NCBI GenBank assembly: GCA_033032865.1
Contig: JAWHQI010000009.1
Coordinates: 13,534,001-13,598,000 of the forward strand
Length of the DNA: 64,000 nt
DNA from: Dactylorhiza incarnata
Taxonomy: Eukaryota > Streptophyta > Magnoliopsida > Asparagales > Orchidaceae
Direction: 5' to 3'
The position numbers were made by a program, and so were the translations under genes. Shown in pieces: positions 41,990-55,038 of this stretch (within the stretch, counting starts at the first letter, position 1; every line of letters starts with the position of its first letter). The notes below the pieces were generated by a model, which had not been told where the DNA came from, ran no database searches, and worked only from the letters and a program-made list of their open reading frames with translations.

Positions 41990-42172
41990 TCAGCTCCCCC
42001 TCAATATTTTCTCCCCCTTAGTCTTATCTCCCCCATAGAATTTTAGTGTCTGGACTGATTTCCTAAGCTTTTCAGCAACCTTACTATATTTCTTTGTTCT
42101 GGTCATGTACCATGAACATCCACTGTCCAAATGCCTGATTGAGTTTTGGTTGGCCTTTGGACATACCTGCAA
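41990..42172 (-). pseudogene. Truncated protease start (copy 1)
   Basis: Contains the copia protease entry HLDSGCSWYMT and then ends after about 60 residues where polypurine-rich non-coding sequence begins. Everything from mid-protease to RNase H is deleted. The second internal copy has the same truncation plus a one-base insertion near 46890. Confidence 0.7.
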
Positions 42173-42179
42173 ACACAGA

Positions 42180-44444
42180 TTAATTTTCCTTAGGAACCCA
42201 AAAGGATTTGGGTCCTAGGTTTCTGGTTAGATCAACACCACTCGGAGTGTTAACATTGCAAGGGGTCATTCTTACATTGTTAACCTGTGGAGTCTTATAA
42301 TTTCTGGGGTTAAACCAGCAATCTATGGCGAAGTGACCAACCTTGCCACAACACCAACGATCAAATTGATTGTATCTTCTCTTGTTTTCCTGTTTTAACT
42401 TTTGAACGGGGAGTTTAGCAGGAGAAACATTCTTAGAAGTAGAAGCCTCGTGGTTGCAACACACACATGACTCCTTCTCTTCAAGAGATTTAGCAACAAT
42501 AGATTGGATCTTTGGTGCTTTCTTAGCAACTGATCCATGTACAAATGAACCATGATCCTTGAGGATTACTTCTTCATAAGGTTCCTTGAAAGCAGTTGTT
42601 TCGAGGCTTCGGGGATGGCTCCATCCTTGGTTCCCCTTACTTGACTCAACATGAGTTGGTCTTGTAAAGTGACCATACATGGACTCAAAATCATAAGTGT
42701 TTGTAGAGAACACTACCTTCCTGAATGAAGGTTGACTTTGATCAGCCTTTCCTTTTCCTTTCACAGCTCTCTTCTCAGCGGCCTTACTACTTTCAGCCTC
42801 ATGACCAAGGCCACTACCCTTCGCAGGAGCAGAAAATTTGTCAATGAGTGGAAGAATAGTCTTTGGCTTCGAGAAGCTTTCTACAAGCTTCTTTTCCACC
42901 ATTAACTTGTCTTCTAGTTCATTTATAAACTTCTCCTTTAGATTTAATAATTCAGTGGAGCTTTTAAGTTTGTCTTTCAATATTTGGATTTCATCTTTGA
43001 GAGGAGTTAATTTTTTAATTTCCTCCCTCAAATCTGATTCCACCATCTTGAGAGATGCAATCTCTTTTGACTGAGATTTGACTACCTTGCGGCATTTGTC
43101 AAATCCTTCCAAAACGGCTTTATACTGAGTTATTAGATCTAAGTCTTCCTCTGAGGAATAGCCTTCATTTGCATTTGAGTCAGTTTCAGATACAGAAAGA
43201 GGAGTGTGCGAGTTTACCTTCCCTTTGTATGAGGAGTCGCTTACTTCCTCATCTGAATGTGTCATAAGCCCAAAATAGGCTTCTTCATCTGAGCTTGACT
43301 TCCTTAAGTCACTGTCGCTAAGAGTCTTAGTCTTATTTGCGAAGAAGCTCTTTTCTCCTTTCCTTTTTCCTTTGAAGGATTTCGTCTCTTTCTTCTTTTT
43401 GTAAGGACATTCCGTACTTATATGTCCTGGCTTATTACAACAATAACAAATAATACCAGTCGAAATATGTTTGTTTGGTTTAGTTTTATACATATCGTTG
43501 TTGTGTTCCTTCTTGTGATGTTCATCATCACGTCTTGATCTTCTATGATCAGATGAGGACTGACTTTTCCTTTGGCTCCCTTTTCTTAGCAATTTCTTGA
43601 ATTTCTTAGAGAGTGAAGAGAACTCTCCATCGGACATGTCTGAGCTTGATGAGCAAGCCACAGACTCATCGTCTTCATCTGACGACTGTGACCTTTCAGA
43701 TGATCTAGATCTACCTCTTCTTGCCTCTTTGGCCTTCAGTGCCACGGACTTCTCTCTTCCAGAGGTCGAGCATCCTTCTTCTTTAGCTTTTCTAATACTC
43801 AGCTTTAGCTCATGTGATAGGAGCTTGCCAAACAATATTTGTGGCTCCATAGTAGCCAACTTTATGAATTCCCGGATGGCAATTGCCTTGGTATCCCATT
43901 CTTTCGTCAGGGATCTCAAGAACTTGTCATTCAATTCTCCGACGGTGAATTCCCGATCATAATTTCTAAGACCGTTTACGATCTTGAAGACCTTTTCATA
44001 AGTGTCTAAGATGGAGTCTCTCGGATCTTGCTTAAATGATTCATATTCTTGATTCAGCAAAGATCATCGATCATCTCGCACTTCTTCTGTACCTTCCATG
44101 AGAACCACTAGGGAATCCCACATTTCTTTTGCAGATTTGCAATGTATCAGATTTTGCAACATAGAATCATCCACTGCACCGACAATGATGTTCTTGGCAT
44201 TTTTATCCAAAGAGATGAGATCAATCTCATCCTTGGTCAATTCCAGCACTTTCTTGGCTATTTGAATATTAGAATTAATTGAAGAAGGTATCATGGGGAC
44301 ATGAGGGACTTCTTCCACAATCTGAAAAATTCTTGGATCTGCAGCTTCCATGAAGAATTTTACTCTTTCTTTCCACATCGAAAAATTTTCTTTAGTGCAG
44401 ACTGGCAACTTGACGGAATCCTTCGATTTATCCATTCCAGACAT
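42180..44444 (-). pseudogene. gag: Gag of the gag-only element, copy 1
   Basis: 755 codons in one frame with a single internal stop, TGA at 44064-44066, where copy 2 has CGA. MSGMDKSKDSVKLPVCTK opens the copia Gag capsid region (residues about 1-210: FSMWKERVKFFMEAADP, later YDREFTVGELNDKFLRSL). A basic/Ser-rich segment leads to a knuckle CYCCNKPGHISTEC (about 335-348), an acidic stretch, a coiled coil (about 435-510) and a second knuckle CWCCGKVGHFAIDC (about 695-708), and the frame ends WVPKEN at 42180. Particle-forming when intact. Confidence 0.9.
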
Positions 44445-44507
44445 ATTGTCTCTTGCAACTAGATTTGGAGGTTTTGTTCAAGGTGTTAGCCTTTTAGCGA
44501 ACAACCT

Positions 44508-44520
44508 GGCTCTGATACCA
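44508..44520 (-). other. Primer-binding site, Met-tRNA (copy 1)
   Basis: The minus strand reads TGGTATCAGAGCC, 2 bp inside LTR b. The equivalent for copy 2 is at 49258-49270. Confidence 0.9.
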
Positions 44521-44522
44521 AT

Positions 44523-46429
44523 TGAAAGTATTTGGTTGCAACCTAAATCACCTAGAGGGGGGTGAATAGGTGGTTTCTATGTCTTTTTGCGGAATTAAAA
44601 TTATATGAATAAAAGCACACAGAAAACCAAAGAGCACAGTACACACAAGGATTTATAGTGGTTTGTCGTACTTGGGTAGTCCACTTTGCACCTCACCCAT
44701 CTAGCACGACCGGCTAGACTAGGCTACTTCACTATTCTCGGATTAAAAATAATCCTACAACTCGGAGTCACCACTCCTACAAGCTCAGAGCAAAACAACT
44801 CCTACAAAAACTCGGAGCAAACCACTCCTACTAAAAACTCGGAGCAAAACAACTCCTACAAAAACTCGGAGCAAAACAACTCCTACAAAAACTCGGAGGA
44901 AAACCTCCTACAAGAATATGTAAAAGATTTTTACAAAACTTTAGATTGAAAAACAATCTTCTTGAAATCCTCTGGAGACTTGACTTGATCAGATCTGAAA
45001 ATGATAGAACTTCTTCTTCCTTGAAAGAATAGAAAATATGGATCTAGAGAGAGGAAGAAGAAACCTTTTCTTGAAAGCTTGATCTGAAACTTAGAGTCGA
45101 CTGGATCAAAATGAGAATCAATCTTTTATTTGTGTTGATCTTGTCGACTGCTCTTGGCGATGAAGAATCGCAAACCACTTTCTTGTTGGAGAAGAAGAAC
45201 TTGCGTGAGAAGTAATATCAGCCAACAGAACAAGAGAGAAAGAAAACCTGTATATAATATTTGCACTCCCTTTTCACGATTAACTCTGATTAAAAAATCA
45301 GAGGGAATATATATATATTGACAGCTCCTCTCCAACGACTAAATAAAATAAACAAGGAAGATTATATTTTCAAAGGCTATCTCCAAGAAATTAAGGCTGA
45401 TAAATTTCCAACGGCTGTATGCATGATTTAAGGAAGATATTCCTTCTCAAACGGCTATAATCAAGATTCAATAGATAAGGAATTAAATCAATTCCAACGG
45501 CTGTCTGCAATATATAAGGAAGATATTCCAAATATACTGTACGCGGAGAAATCAGCAATTTGAAATTTGAAACAGCGCAAAGCAATTTCTGTAATCTGTT
45601 AAAATTTTGTCGAACGGTACAACGATCGACGAACTTCCTTCCTTTCGTCGAACGGAGATCGACTAGCGTTATCGACGAAATATATATATAAATAGCGCCA
45701 TGCAAAATGTCGATCTGGGAAGATTTCGTCGAACGGGCCAGTGTTCGACGAAATTTAAATAATTTAGTCGAACGGTGGTCGACGAAATCTGTTCAACTAT
45801 CAGCACACCTGAGATCGAATAGTAACAGCGATCGACGAATTATAACCAAACAGCGCTCGAAGAAATGCTGAAAAACTGCGATCTGGGAAGTTCGTCGAAC
45901 GACGATCGACGAACATAGATTGAAGAAATACTTCAGCTGCATTAAAACAGAGATCGACGAACTTCTTCATTTCGTCGAACGGAGATCGACGAAATAACTT
46001 CACCCTTCAGCAAACAGAGAACGACGAAGTATATTTAGTTCGTCGAACGGCGTTCGACGAATTCTTGTGTTCGACGAAATCTTGCGTTCGACGAAATGCT
46101 AAATACTTAGAAGAAAAATATTTCTTCCTTCTTTCTTCCAGCAACTTTCTCTTAGCAGCAACTTTCTCTTAGCCTTTCCTTTGTGTTTGAATATGAAATA
46201 CATCCCAATAGAGAGATTTCACATAAGTTAACACTTTGGTCTATACCATGAGGAATTACATAGTATAGTCCTGTGTTTAACAACTTATTGAAACCTGACA
46301 TTGGTTTGTACTTAACCATTTAGAACCTGCAAACACATAACTGAAAATAACATCAAATACAACTCAATTCAACTTAGTTCAAAGGAACACTTCTTCAAAT
46401 CAAGGTAATTGTGGCTACAATACCCAACA
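44523..46429 (-). repeat. LTR b, shared middle LTR of the array
   Basis: 1907 bp. Flanked by primer-binding site on the left and polypurine tract on the right, with no TSD, so it serves as 5' LTR of copy 1 and 3' LTR of copy 2. It lacks part of the motif cluster present in LTRs a and c (near 45880). Hairpin array at 44737-44911. Confidence 0.93.
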
Positions 46430-46929
46430 ATCTCCCCCTATTTGAAGAAGTCAGAACCTATGTACTGAGTTGAATTGCACTTAGATAAATATATATCAAA
46501 TAGATAAGGAGAGTTAAAAACTTAGTTTTTTCAACTTTCTCTCTCTTTCAATTTTCTCTTTCAACTTTGTCAATTCTAACTTTGTCAATTCCTCCCAACT
46601 TCAAATTCTCTTCCAATTTCAACTTCTCTCCCCCTTTCTGACTACTTCAGATAGGAAAAAAAAGCATGAGAGCTCAAAGCTTTCCCTCAGCAACTGCATA
46701 GGAGTACACATTTGGGAGTATATTTTGAATATGTAGAATCAGCTCCCCCTCAATCTTTTCTCCCCCTTAGTCTTATCTCCCCCTTAGAATTTCAGTGTCT
46801 GGACTGATTTCCTAAGCTTTTCAGCAACCTTACTATATTTCTTTGTTCTGGTCATGTACCATGAACATCCACTGTCCAAATGCCTGATTAGAGTTTTGGT
46901 TGGCCTTTGGACATACCTGCAAACACAGA
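46430..46929 (-). other. Polypurine tracts and protease remnant (copy 2)
   Basis: Same layout as copy 1. Minus-strand GGGGGAGA tracts are at 46430-46440, about 46627-46637 and 46745-46785. The protease remnant at about 46740-46920 has an additional base relative to copy 1. Confidence 0.65.
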
Positions 46930-49194
46930 TTAATTTCCCTTAGGAACCCAAAAGGATTTGGGTCCTAGGTTTCTGGTTAGATCAACACCACTTGGAGTGT
47001 TAACATTGCAAGGGGTCATTCTTACATTGTTAACCCGTGGAGTCTTATAATTTATGAGGTTAAACCAGCAATCTATGGCGAAGTGACCAACCTTGCCACA
47101 ACACCAACAATCAAATCGATTGTATCTTCTCTTGTTTTCCTGTTTTAACTTTTGAACGGGGAGTTTAGCAGGAGCAACATTCTTAGAAGTAGAAGCCTCG
47201 TGGTTGCAACACACACATGACTCCTTCTCTTCAAGAGATTTAGCAACAATAGATTGGATCTTTGGTGCTTTCTTAGCAACTGATCCATGTACAAATGAAC
47301 CATGATCCTTGATGATTACTTCTTCATAAGGTGCCTTGAAAGTAGTTGTTTCGAGGCTTCGGGGATGGCTCCATCCTTGGTTCCCCTTACTTGACTCAAC
47401 ATGAGTTGGTCTTGTAAAGTGACCATACATGGACTCAAAATCATAAGTGTTTGCAGAGAACACTACCTTCCTGAATGAAGGTTGGCTTTGATCAGCCTTT
47501 CCTTTTCCTTTCACAGCTCTCTTCTCAGCGGCCTTACTACTTTCAGCCTCATGACCAAGGCCACTACCCTTCGCAGGAGCAGAAAATTTGTCAATGAGTG
47601 GAAGAATAGTCTTTGTCTTCGAGAAGCTTTCTACGAGCTTCTTTTCCACCATTAACTTATCTTCTAGTTCATTTATAAACTTCTCCTTTAGATTTAATAA
47701 TTCAATGGAGCTTTTAAGTTCGTCTTTCAAGATTTGGATTTCATCTTTGAGAGGAGTTAATTTTTTATTTTCCTCCCTCAAATCTGATTCCACCATCTTG
47801 AGAGATGCAATCTCTTTTGACTGAGATTTGACTACCTTGCAGCATTTGTTAAATCCTTCCAAAACGACTTTATACTAAGTTATTAGATCTAAATCTCCCT
47901 CTGAGGAATAGCCTTCATTTGCATTTGAGTCATTTTCAGATGCAGAAAGAGGAGTGTGCGAGTTTACCTTCCCTTTGTATGAGGAGAGGCTTACTTCCTC
48001 ATCTGAATGTGACATAAGCCCAAAATAGGCTTCTTCATCTGAGCTTGACTTCCCTGAGTCACTGTCGCTAAGAGTCTTAGTCTTCTTTGCGAAGAAGCTC
48101 TTTTCTTCTTACCTTTTTCCTTTGAAGGATTTCTTCTCTTTCTTCTTTTTGTAAGGACATTCTGTACTTATATGTCCTGGCTTATTACAACAATAACAAA
48201 TAATATCAGTAGAAATATGTTTGTTTGGTTTAGTTTTATACCTGTCGTTGTTGTGTTCCTTCTTGTGATGTTCATCATCACGTCTTGATCTTCTATGATC
48301 AGATGAGGACTGACTTTTCCTTTGGCTCCCTTTTCTTAGCAATTTCTTGAATTTCTTAGAGAGTGAAGAGAACTCTCCATCGGACATGTCTGAGCTTGAT
48401 GAGCAAGCCACAGACTCATCGTCTTCATCTGACGACTGTGACCTTTCAGATGATCTAGCTTTACCTCTTCTTGCCTCTTTGGCCTTCAGTGCCACAGACT
48501 TCTCTCTTCCAGAGGTCGAGCATCCTTCTTCTTTAGCTTTTCTAATACTCAGCTTTAGCTCATGTGATAGGAGCTTGCCAAACAATATTTGTGGCTCCAT
48601 AGTAGCCAACTTTCTGAATTCCCGGATGGCAATTGCCTTGGTATTCCATTCTTTCGTCAGGGATCTCAAGAACTTGTCATTCAATTCTCCGGCGGTGAAT
48701 TCCCGATCATAATTTCTAAGACCGTTTACGATCTTGAAGAACTTTTCATAAGTGTCTGAGATGGAGTCTCTCGGATCTTGCTTAAATGCTTCATATTCTT
48801 GATTCAGCAAAGATCGTCGATCATCTCGCACTTCTTCTGTACCTTCCATGAGAACCACTAGGGAATCCCACATTTTTTTTGCAGATTTGCAATGTATCAG
48901 ATTTTGCAACATAGAATCATCCACTGCACCGACAATGATGTTCTTGGTCTTTTTATCCAAAGAGACGAGAGCAATCTCATCCTTGGTCAATTCCAGCATT
49001 TTCTTGGCTATTTGAATATTAGAATTAATTGAAGAAGGTTTCATGGGGACATGAGGGCCTTCTTCCACAATCTGAAAAATTCTTGGATCTGCAGCTTCCA
49101 TGAAGAATTTTACTCTTTCTTTCCACATCGAAAAATTTTCTTTAGTGCAGACTGGCAACTTGACGGAATCCTTCGATTTATCCATTCCAGACAT
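46930..49194 (-). pseudogene. gag: Gag of the gag-only element, copy 2
   Basis: Same 755-codon length and frame as copy 1, with no net indel, but with two different stops: TAA at 48109-48111 and TAG at 47875-47877. The stop of copy 1 is absent here. Both knuckles (CYCCNKPGHISTEC, CWCCGKVGHFAIDC) and the coiled coil are kept. Private stops show the two copies decayed separately after duplication. Confidence 0.9.
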
Positions 49195-49272
49195 ACTGTC
49201 TCTTGCAACTAGATTTGGAGGTTTTGTTCAAGGTGTTAGCCTTTTAGCCAACAACCTGGCTCTGATACCAAT

Positions 49273-51182
49273 TGAAAGTATCTGGTTGCGACCTAAATCA
49301 CCTAGAGGGGGTGAATAGGTGGTTTCTATGTCTTTTTGCGGAATTAAAATTATATGAATAAAAGCACACAGAAAACCAAAGAGCACAGTACACACAAGGA
49401 TTTATAGTGGTTCCCCGTACTTGGGTAGTCCACTTTGCACCTCACCTATCTAGCGCGACCGGCTAGACTAGGCTACTTCACTATTCTCGGATTAAAAACA
49501 ATCCTACAACTCGGAGTCACCACTCCAACAAGCTCGGAGCAAAACAACTCCTACAAAAACTCAGAGCAAAGCACTCCTACTAAAAACTCAAAGCAAAACA
49601 ACTCCTACAAAAACTCGGAGCAAAACAACTCCTACAAAAACTCGGAGGAAAACCTCCTACAAGAATATGTAAAAGATTTTTACAAAACTTTAGATTGAAA
49701 AACAATCTTCTTGAAATCTTCTAGAGACTTGACTTGATCAGATCTGAAAATGATAGAACTTCTTCCTTGAAAGAATAGAAAATCTGGATCTAGAGAGAGG
49801 AAGAAGAAACATTTTCTTGAAAGCTTGATCTGAAACTTAGAGTCGACTGGATCAAAATGAGAATGAATCTTTTATTTGTGTTGATCTTGTCGACTGCTCT
49901 TTGGCGATGAAGAATCGCAAACCACTTTCTTGTTGGAGAAGAAGAACTTGCGTGAGAAGTAATATCAGCCAACAGAACAAGAGAGAAATAAAACCTGTAT
50001 ATAATATTTGCACTCCCTTTTCACGATTAACTCTGATTAAAAAATCAGAGGGAATATATATATTGACAGCTCCTCTCCAACGGCTAAATAAAATAAACAA
50101 GGAAGATTATATTTTCAAAGGCTACCTCCAAGAAATTAAGGCTGATAAATTTCCAACGGCTGTATGCATGATTTAAGGAAGATATTCCTTCTCAAACGGC
50201 TATAATCAAGATTCAATAGATAAGGAATTAAATCAATTCCAACGGCTGTCTGCAATAAATAAGGAAGATATTCCAAATATACTGTACGCGGAGAAATCAG
50301 CAATTTGAAATTTGAAACAGCGCAAAGCAATTTCTGTAATCTGTTAAAATTTCGTCGAACGGAACAGCGATCGACGAACTTCCTTCCTTTCGTCGAACGG
50401 AGATCGACTAGCGTGATCGACGAAATATATATATAAACAGCGCCATGCAAAATGTCGATCTGGGAAGATTTCGTCGAACGGGCTAGTGTTCGATGAAATT
50501 TAAATAATTTAGTCGAACGGTGGCCGACGAAATCTGTTCAGCTATCAGCACACCTGAGATCGAATAATAACAGCGATCGACGAATTATAACCAAACAGCG
50601 CTCGAAGAAATGCTGATAAACTGCGTTCGACGAAACACTTAAGTTCGTCGAACGGCGATCGACGAACAGAGATTGAAGAAATACTTCAGCTGCATTAAAA
50701 CAGAGATCGACGAACTTCTTCATTTCGTCGAACGGAGATCGACGAAATAACTTCACCCTTCAGCAAACAGGGAACGACGAAGTATATTTACTTCGTCGAA
50801 CGGCGTTCGACGAATTCTTGCGTTCGACGAAATCTTGCGTTCGACGAAATGCTAAATACTTATAAGAAAAATATTTCTTCCTTCTTTCTTCCACCAACTT
50901 TCTCTTAGCAGCAACTTTCTCTTAGCCTTTCCTTTGTGTTTAAATATGAAATACATCCCAATAGAGAGATTTCACATAATTTAACATTTTGGTCTATACC
51001 ATGAGAAATTACATAGTACAGTCCTGTGTTTAACAACTTATTGAAACCTGACATTAGTTTGTACTTAACCATTTAGAACCTGCAAACACATAACTGAAAA
51101 TAACATCAAATACAACTCAATTCAACTTAGTTCAAAGGAACACTTCTTCAAATCAAGGTAATTGTGGCTACAATACCCAACA
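49273..51182 (-). repeat. LTR c of the gag-only array
   Basis: 1910 bp, same ends as LTRs a and b. Followed by TSD GGAAG and the resumed gag frame of the outer copia. Motif cluster at about 50350-50850, hairpin array at 49486-49660. Confidence 0.93.
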
Positions 51183-51900
51183 GGAAGCTAGTGGCTAAGT
51201 TTTCTAATCCGCGGACCATCCTTCCAATTATTGATAGCATCTAAGCACCATATAGAAGTGGTGTAGAAAATGAGAGAAAGGGAGGAGAGAAGGTTGATGA
51301 CAAGGGAAAAGCACAAATTCAACTAACCATCTTTCAAAAGGTTCTACTAGCCACAAATAGCTATGACCAAGACAATGTCTATGGACACTCGAAAACTGAA
51401 TGCTCCACAAGTGAAACAAAAGAAGTGCACATTGGAAAAAGTGCCTTCAAAGGAGCTCATGAAGAAATTGAATTAAAAGAGCATGACCCTTTTGTGTTTG
51501 GTGCCAACACCAAAACCAAGGGCATAGAAAATGCTTCTGAAAGGAGATTTGCAAGGAAAGGTAAGGCAGTGGCTATGCAACCTAAGAAATAATCAGCACA
51601 TGACCGCATGTCATGCAAATATTCATATGTAGTACCATTCAGATATCCTTCTAACTATAGGAAAAGCTGTCCAATTCCTGTTGTGAGCCCAAAATGAAGG
51701 TGCAACAAGTTTGAATGTTGGTGTTGTGGAAACGTTGGCCACTTTTCCATTGACTGCTGGTACAATCCAACAGTTCCAAGGGCAACTAATGGCAAGCCAA
51801 CATCCAAACCTGGAATAGTACATAATACATTCCAGATTGGTCATAAGATGCAGTAAGTTTTTTATTCTAACAAGAATCTATGACCCAACAAGATTTGGGT
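51183..51900 (+). pseudogene. Gag C-terminal part of the outermost copia
   Basis: Continues the gag of 32377-33164 in frame across two insertions. It resembles the C-terminal third of the gag-only element: a conserved TILPIID stretch, then a knuckle CWCCGNVGHFSIDC near 51720, then a short lead into protease. Stops occur near 51240, 51590 and 51695. Confidence 0.8.
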
Positions 51901-51912
51901 GCCTAAGAAGAA

Positions 51913-54900
51913 GTGATTTTATTTTTACATGTATGTCCAAAGACCAACCACACTCCTATCTGGTATTTGAATAGTAGATGTTCCAGGCACATGACTGGAA
52001 CAAGAAGCCTATTAAATGAATATTCCTCAGTAGAAGATGGTCCAAAAGTCATTTTTGGAGGATCTGACAGAGGAAAGACTAAAGGCTATGGTAAGATCTG
52101 AAATGACATAGTCATCATCACAAGGGTAGCTTATATAGAAGGATTGCAGCACAATTTAATCAGCGTAAGTCAACTGTGTGATCTTGGCTATGTGATTGTA
52201 TTCCACAAGGATGAGTGCCTAATTAAGAAATCTGAAGAGATTATACTAACTGGCACTAGGAGTGGAAATATTTATTGTCTTAATTTCCTATGTGGAAATT
52301 CAGATTCTTCTATATGTCTTATGGATGAGAATATAGAAAGCCTCTGTGTGCAATGTCATAATAGATTAGCTCACATTAACTATAAGACTATCAACAAGCT
52401 TTTATCAGAAAATTTGGTTAGAGCTAGCCCCAAATGGAAATGTGTTCAGGAAAGCCCTTTTCATGCATGCCAAATGGGTAAGCAAACAAAGGCTTCATTC
52501 AAACCAATTGGGGTTAAGGATTCCACTAGATGCTTATACTTACTTCATATTGACTTGTTTGGTCCTATTCCCATTCACAGCTTAGGAGGGAAAGTATACA
52601 TTTGTAATTGTTGATGATTATTCTAAGTTCACATGGGTAATCTCTCTTAAGAAAAGTCAGATACTCTAGATATATTCACTAAATTTGTCAAGCAAATACA
52701 GAATGAAATGGGCAGTTCCATTGCCAAAATCAGAAGTGACCATGAAATTGAATTTCAATAAGGAGTCATGACCAAGCTCTGTGAAAGCCTAGGTATCTTT
52801 CAGGAGTTTTCCTCTCCTAGAACTCCTCAACAAAATGGAGTTGCAGAGAGAATGAATAGAACCCTTATTGAAGCTAGTAGAACTATGTTGAGTGACTCCA
52901 CACTTTCAGAATACTCCTGGGATGAGGATATCAACACAGCTTGCAATGTGCAAAATAGGGCATTAATCAACAAGAATTACAATAAGACTCCCTATAAGCA
53001 TGTGAAAGGTAGAAAACCAACTCTAGTCTACTTCAAGATCTTTGGAAGTAAGTGTTATGTACTAAACAATGTGAAGCACTGTCTAACCAAGTTTGTTGAA
53101 AAGACTTTTGAGGGTGTTTTTGTTGGATATAGCTCCTACTGTAGAGCATACAGAATATTCAACATAAAAACTCAAATAGTTGAAAAATCCATTCATGTTG
53201 TATTTGATGAGACCAGCATAATCTATAAAGGCTGGCCTAGTTCTCTTAGTGTTGCAGGTACCGAACAAAGACTGGAAAAGTTGTCCATCAATGACAAGCA
53301 AGAAGAAAGTAAGATAACCTCACTAGATGCAGTCAAACAGAAGATGTACAGGAAAATGTAGAAAGAACACAGTAAGATGAGGAACAAGATGAACCTAGAG
53401 CACAAAAAGATTGCAGGAAGAATGCCAATAGCTACAAGACACTTGAGAAATCATCCACAAAATTAGATTATTGGCTACATGGGTCAGGGAGTTCAAACAA
53501 GTAGAAGCACTATAAATGAAGTACTTAACCTGAACTTTCTCTCTCATGTAGAACCCAAGAAATTTGAAGAATCCAACTTTGATCCATCTTGGATCTTGGC
53601 TATGCAAGAAGAGTTGAACCAGTTTAAGAGGTGTAAAGTTTGGAAGCTGGTCCCAAGGCCCCATGACCACAATATCATTGAAACAAAGTGGGTTTTTTGA
53701 AACAAGATGGATGGGCAAGGAGTTATCATCAATAATAAAGCAAGTCTGGTTGCAAAGGGATATATACAAGAAGAAGGAAATGATTTTGTTCAAACCTTTG
53801 CACCTGTAGCAAGATTGGAGGCAATAAGGTTGTTTTAACATATGCAGCACACAACAGATTCAAAGTATATCAAATGGATGTAAAGTCTGTCTTCCTCAAT
53901 GGAGATTTGAAAGAGGAAGTATATGTAGAACAACCTCCAGGTTTTGTCAATTCATCTTACCCTAGTCATGTTTTTTATTTAAAGAAAGCTTTATGTGGCC
54001 TAAAACAGGCACCTAGAGCCTGGTATGAGACCATGTCAAATTTTCTAATTGAAAACAAAATTTCAAGGGGAAAGATAGATAAAACATTATTCTTAAGGGA
54101 AATAAGAGGCAAGACTTTGCTGGTCCAGATATAAGTAGATGACATAATCTTTGGATTTACAAATGACGACCTTTGTAAAATATTTGCCAATCTTGTGCAA
54201 GGGAAGTTTGAAATGAGCAGCATGAGAGAGCTCAAATACTTCTTAAGACTTCAAGTGAAACAATCTGATGATGTTATATTCATCTATCAGACCAAGTTCA
54301 CAAAAGAACTAATAAAAAAGTTTGGAATGGAGGATGCAACCTCAATGAAGACTCCAATGTGCTCCAATGTGTATCTGGACATGGATGAGAAAGGGAAACC
54401 TTTTGATGAAACCAAGTATAGATACATCATTGGATCTATGCTCTACCTAAATGCAAGTAGACCAGACACTATGTTTTCTACCCGTGTTGTGCCAGATATC
54501 AACTGAACCACAAGGAATCTCACTACTCCTCTATCAAAAGGATTTTAAGATACCTTAAGGGTATACCAACTCTTGGCTTGTGGTACCAGGATTCTCAAAT
54601 ACAAATTTTGTAGGATGCAAGAAAGACAGTAAAAACACCTCAGGGACATGCCAATTCCTTGGGAGAAGGCTAATTTCATGGAGCAACAAAAAGCAAACTA
54701 GTGTGGCTATATCAACAGTTGAATCAGAATATATCTCTGCTGGAAGTTGTTGTGCCCAATTACTTTGGCTGCAACATCAACTACAAGATTACAACATTTA
54801 GCTAAGTAAAACTCCATTATTCTGTGATTCATCAAGTGCAATCTCAACTGCTAAAAATCCTGTGGCACACAGTAGGACCAAGCATATTGAGATTAGATAT

Positions 54901-55038
54901 CACTTCATCAGAGAGCATGTTGAGAAAGAAGATATTTGTTTTGAGTTTGTCCTCACTGACAAACAAGTGACATATATTTTCACCAAGCCTATAGATGAGC
55001 AAAAATTCAATATCTTCAAAATTGATTTGGCATGTTAA
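51913..55038 (+). pseudogene. pol: Pol of the outermost Sirevirus-like copia
   Basis: Protease at 51960 reads LNSRCSRHMTG, so the catalytic Asp is Asn and the following Gly is Arg. Integrase zinc domain and start of core at 52350-52610, a frameshifted middle, and the catalytic-Glu segment QNGVAERMNR at about 52830. RT at 53500-54510 includes [10 protein letters not shown] and LKQAPRAWYE; in the YVDD box the Tyr codon is TAA, leaving VDD. RNase H at 54580-55038 includes KNTSGTCQFLG. About ten stops or frameshifts make it clearly dead. It is the most decayed pol here, consistent with being the oldest layer. Confidence 0.88.

Larger units (their letters stand above)
39789..51182 (-). mobile_element. 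Three-LTR array of a gag-only Sirevirus-like element
   Basis: Structure: LTR 39789-41681, internal 41682-44522, LTR 44523-46429, internal 46430-49272, LTR 49273-51182. It is bounded by one TSD pair GGAAG (39784-39788, 51183-51187). Each internal region has the Met-tRNA primer site on its right, a 755-codon gag, a truncated protease start and clustered polypurine tracts on its left; pol is absent in both. A single TSD around three LTRs is the signature of unequal recombination between LTRs. Gag with no pol matches the class called TR-GAG. Confidence 0.9.

Noticed and set aside
42838..43962. Plus-strand Ser-rich frames (also 47588-47824, 48347-48712)
   Set aside because: Shadows of the minus-strand gag coding for charged and serine-rich segments.
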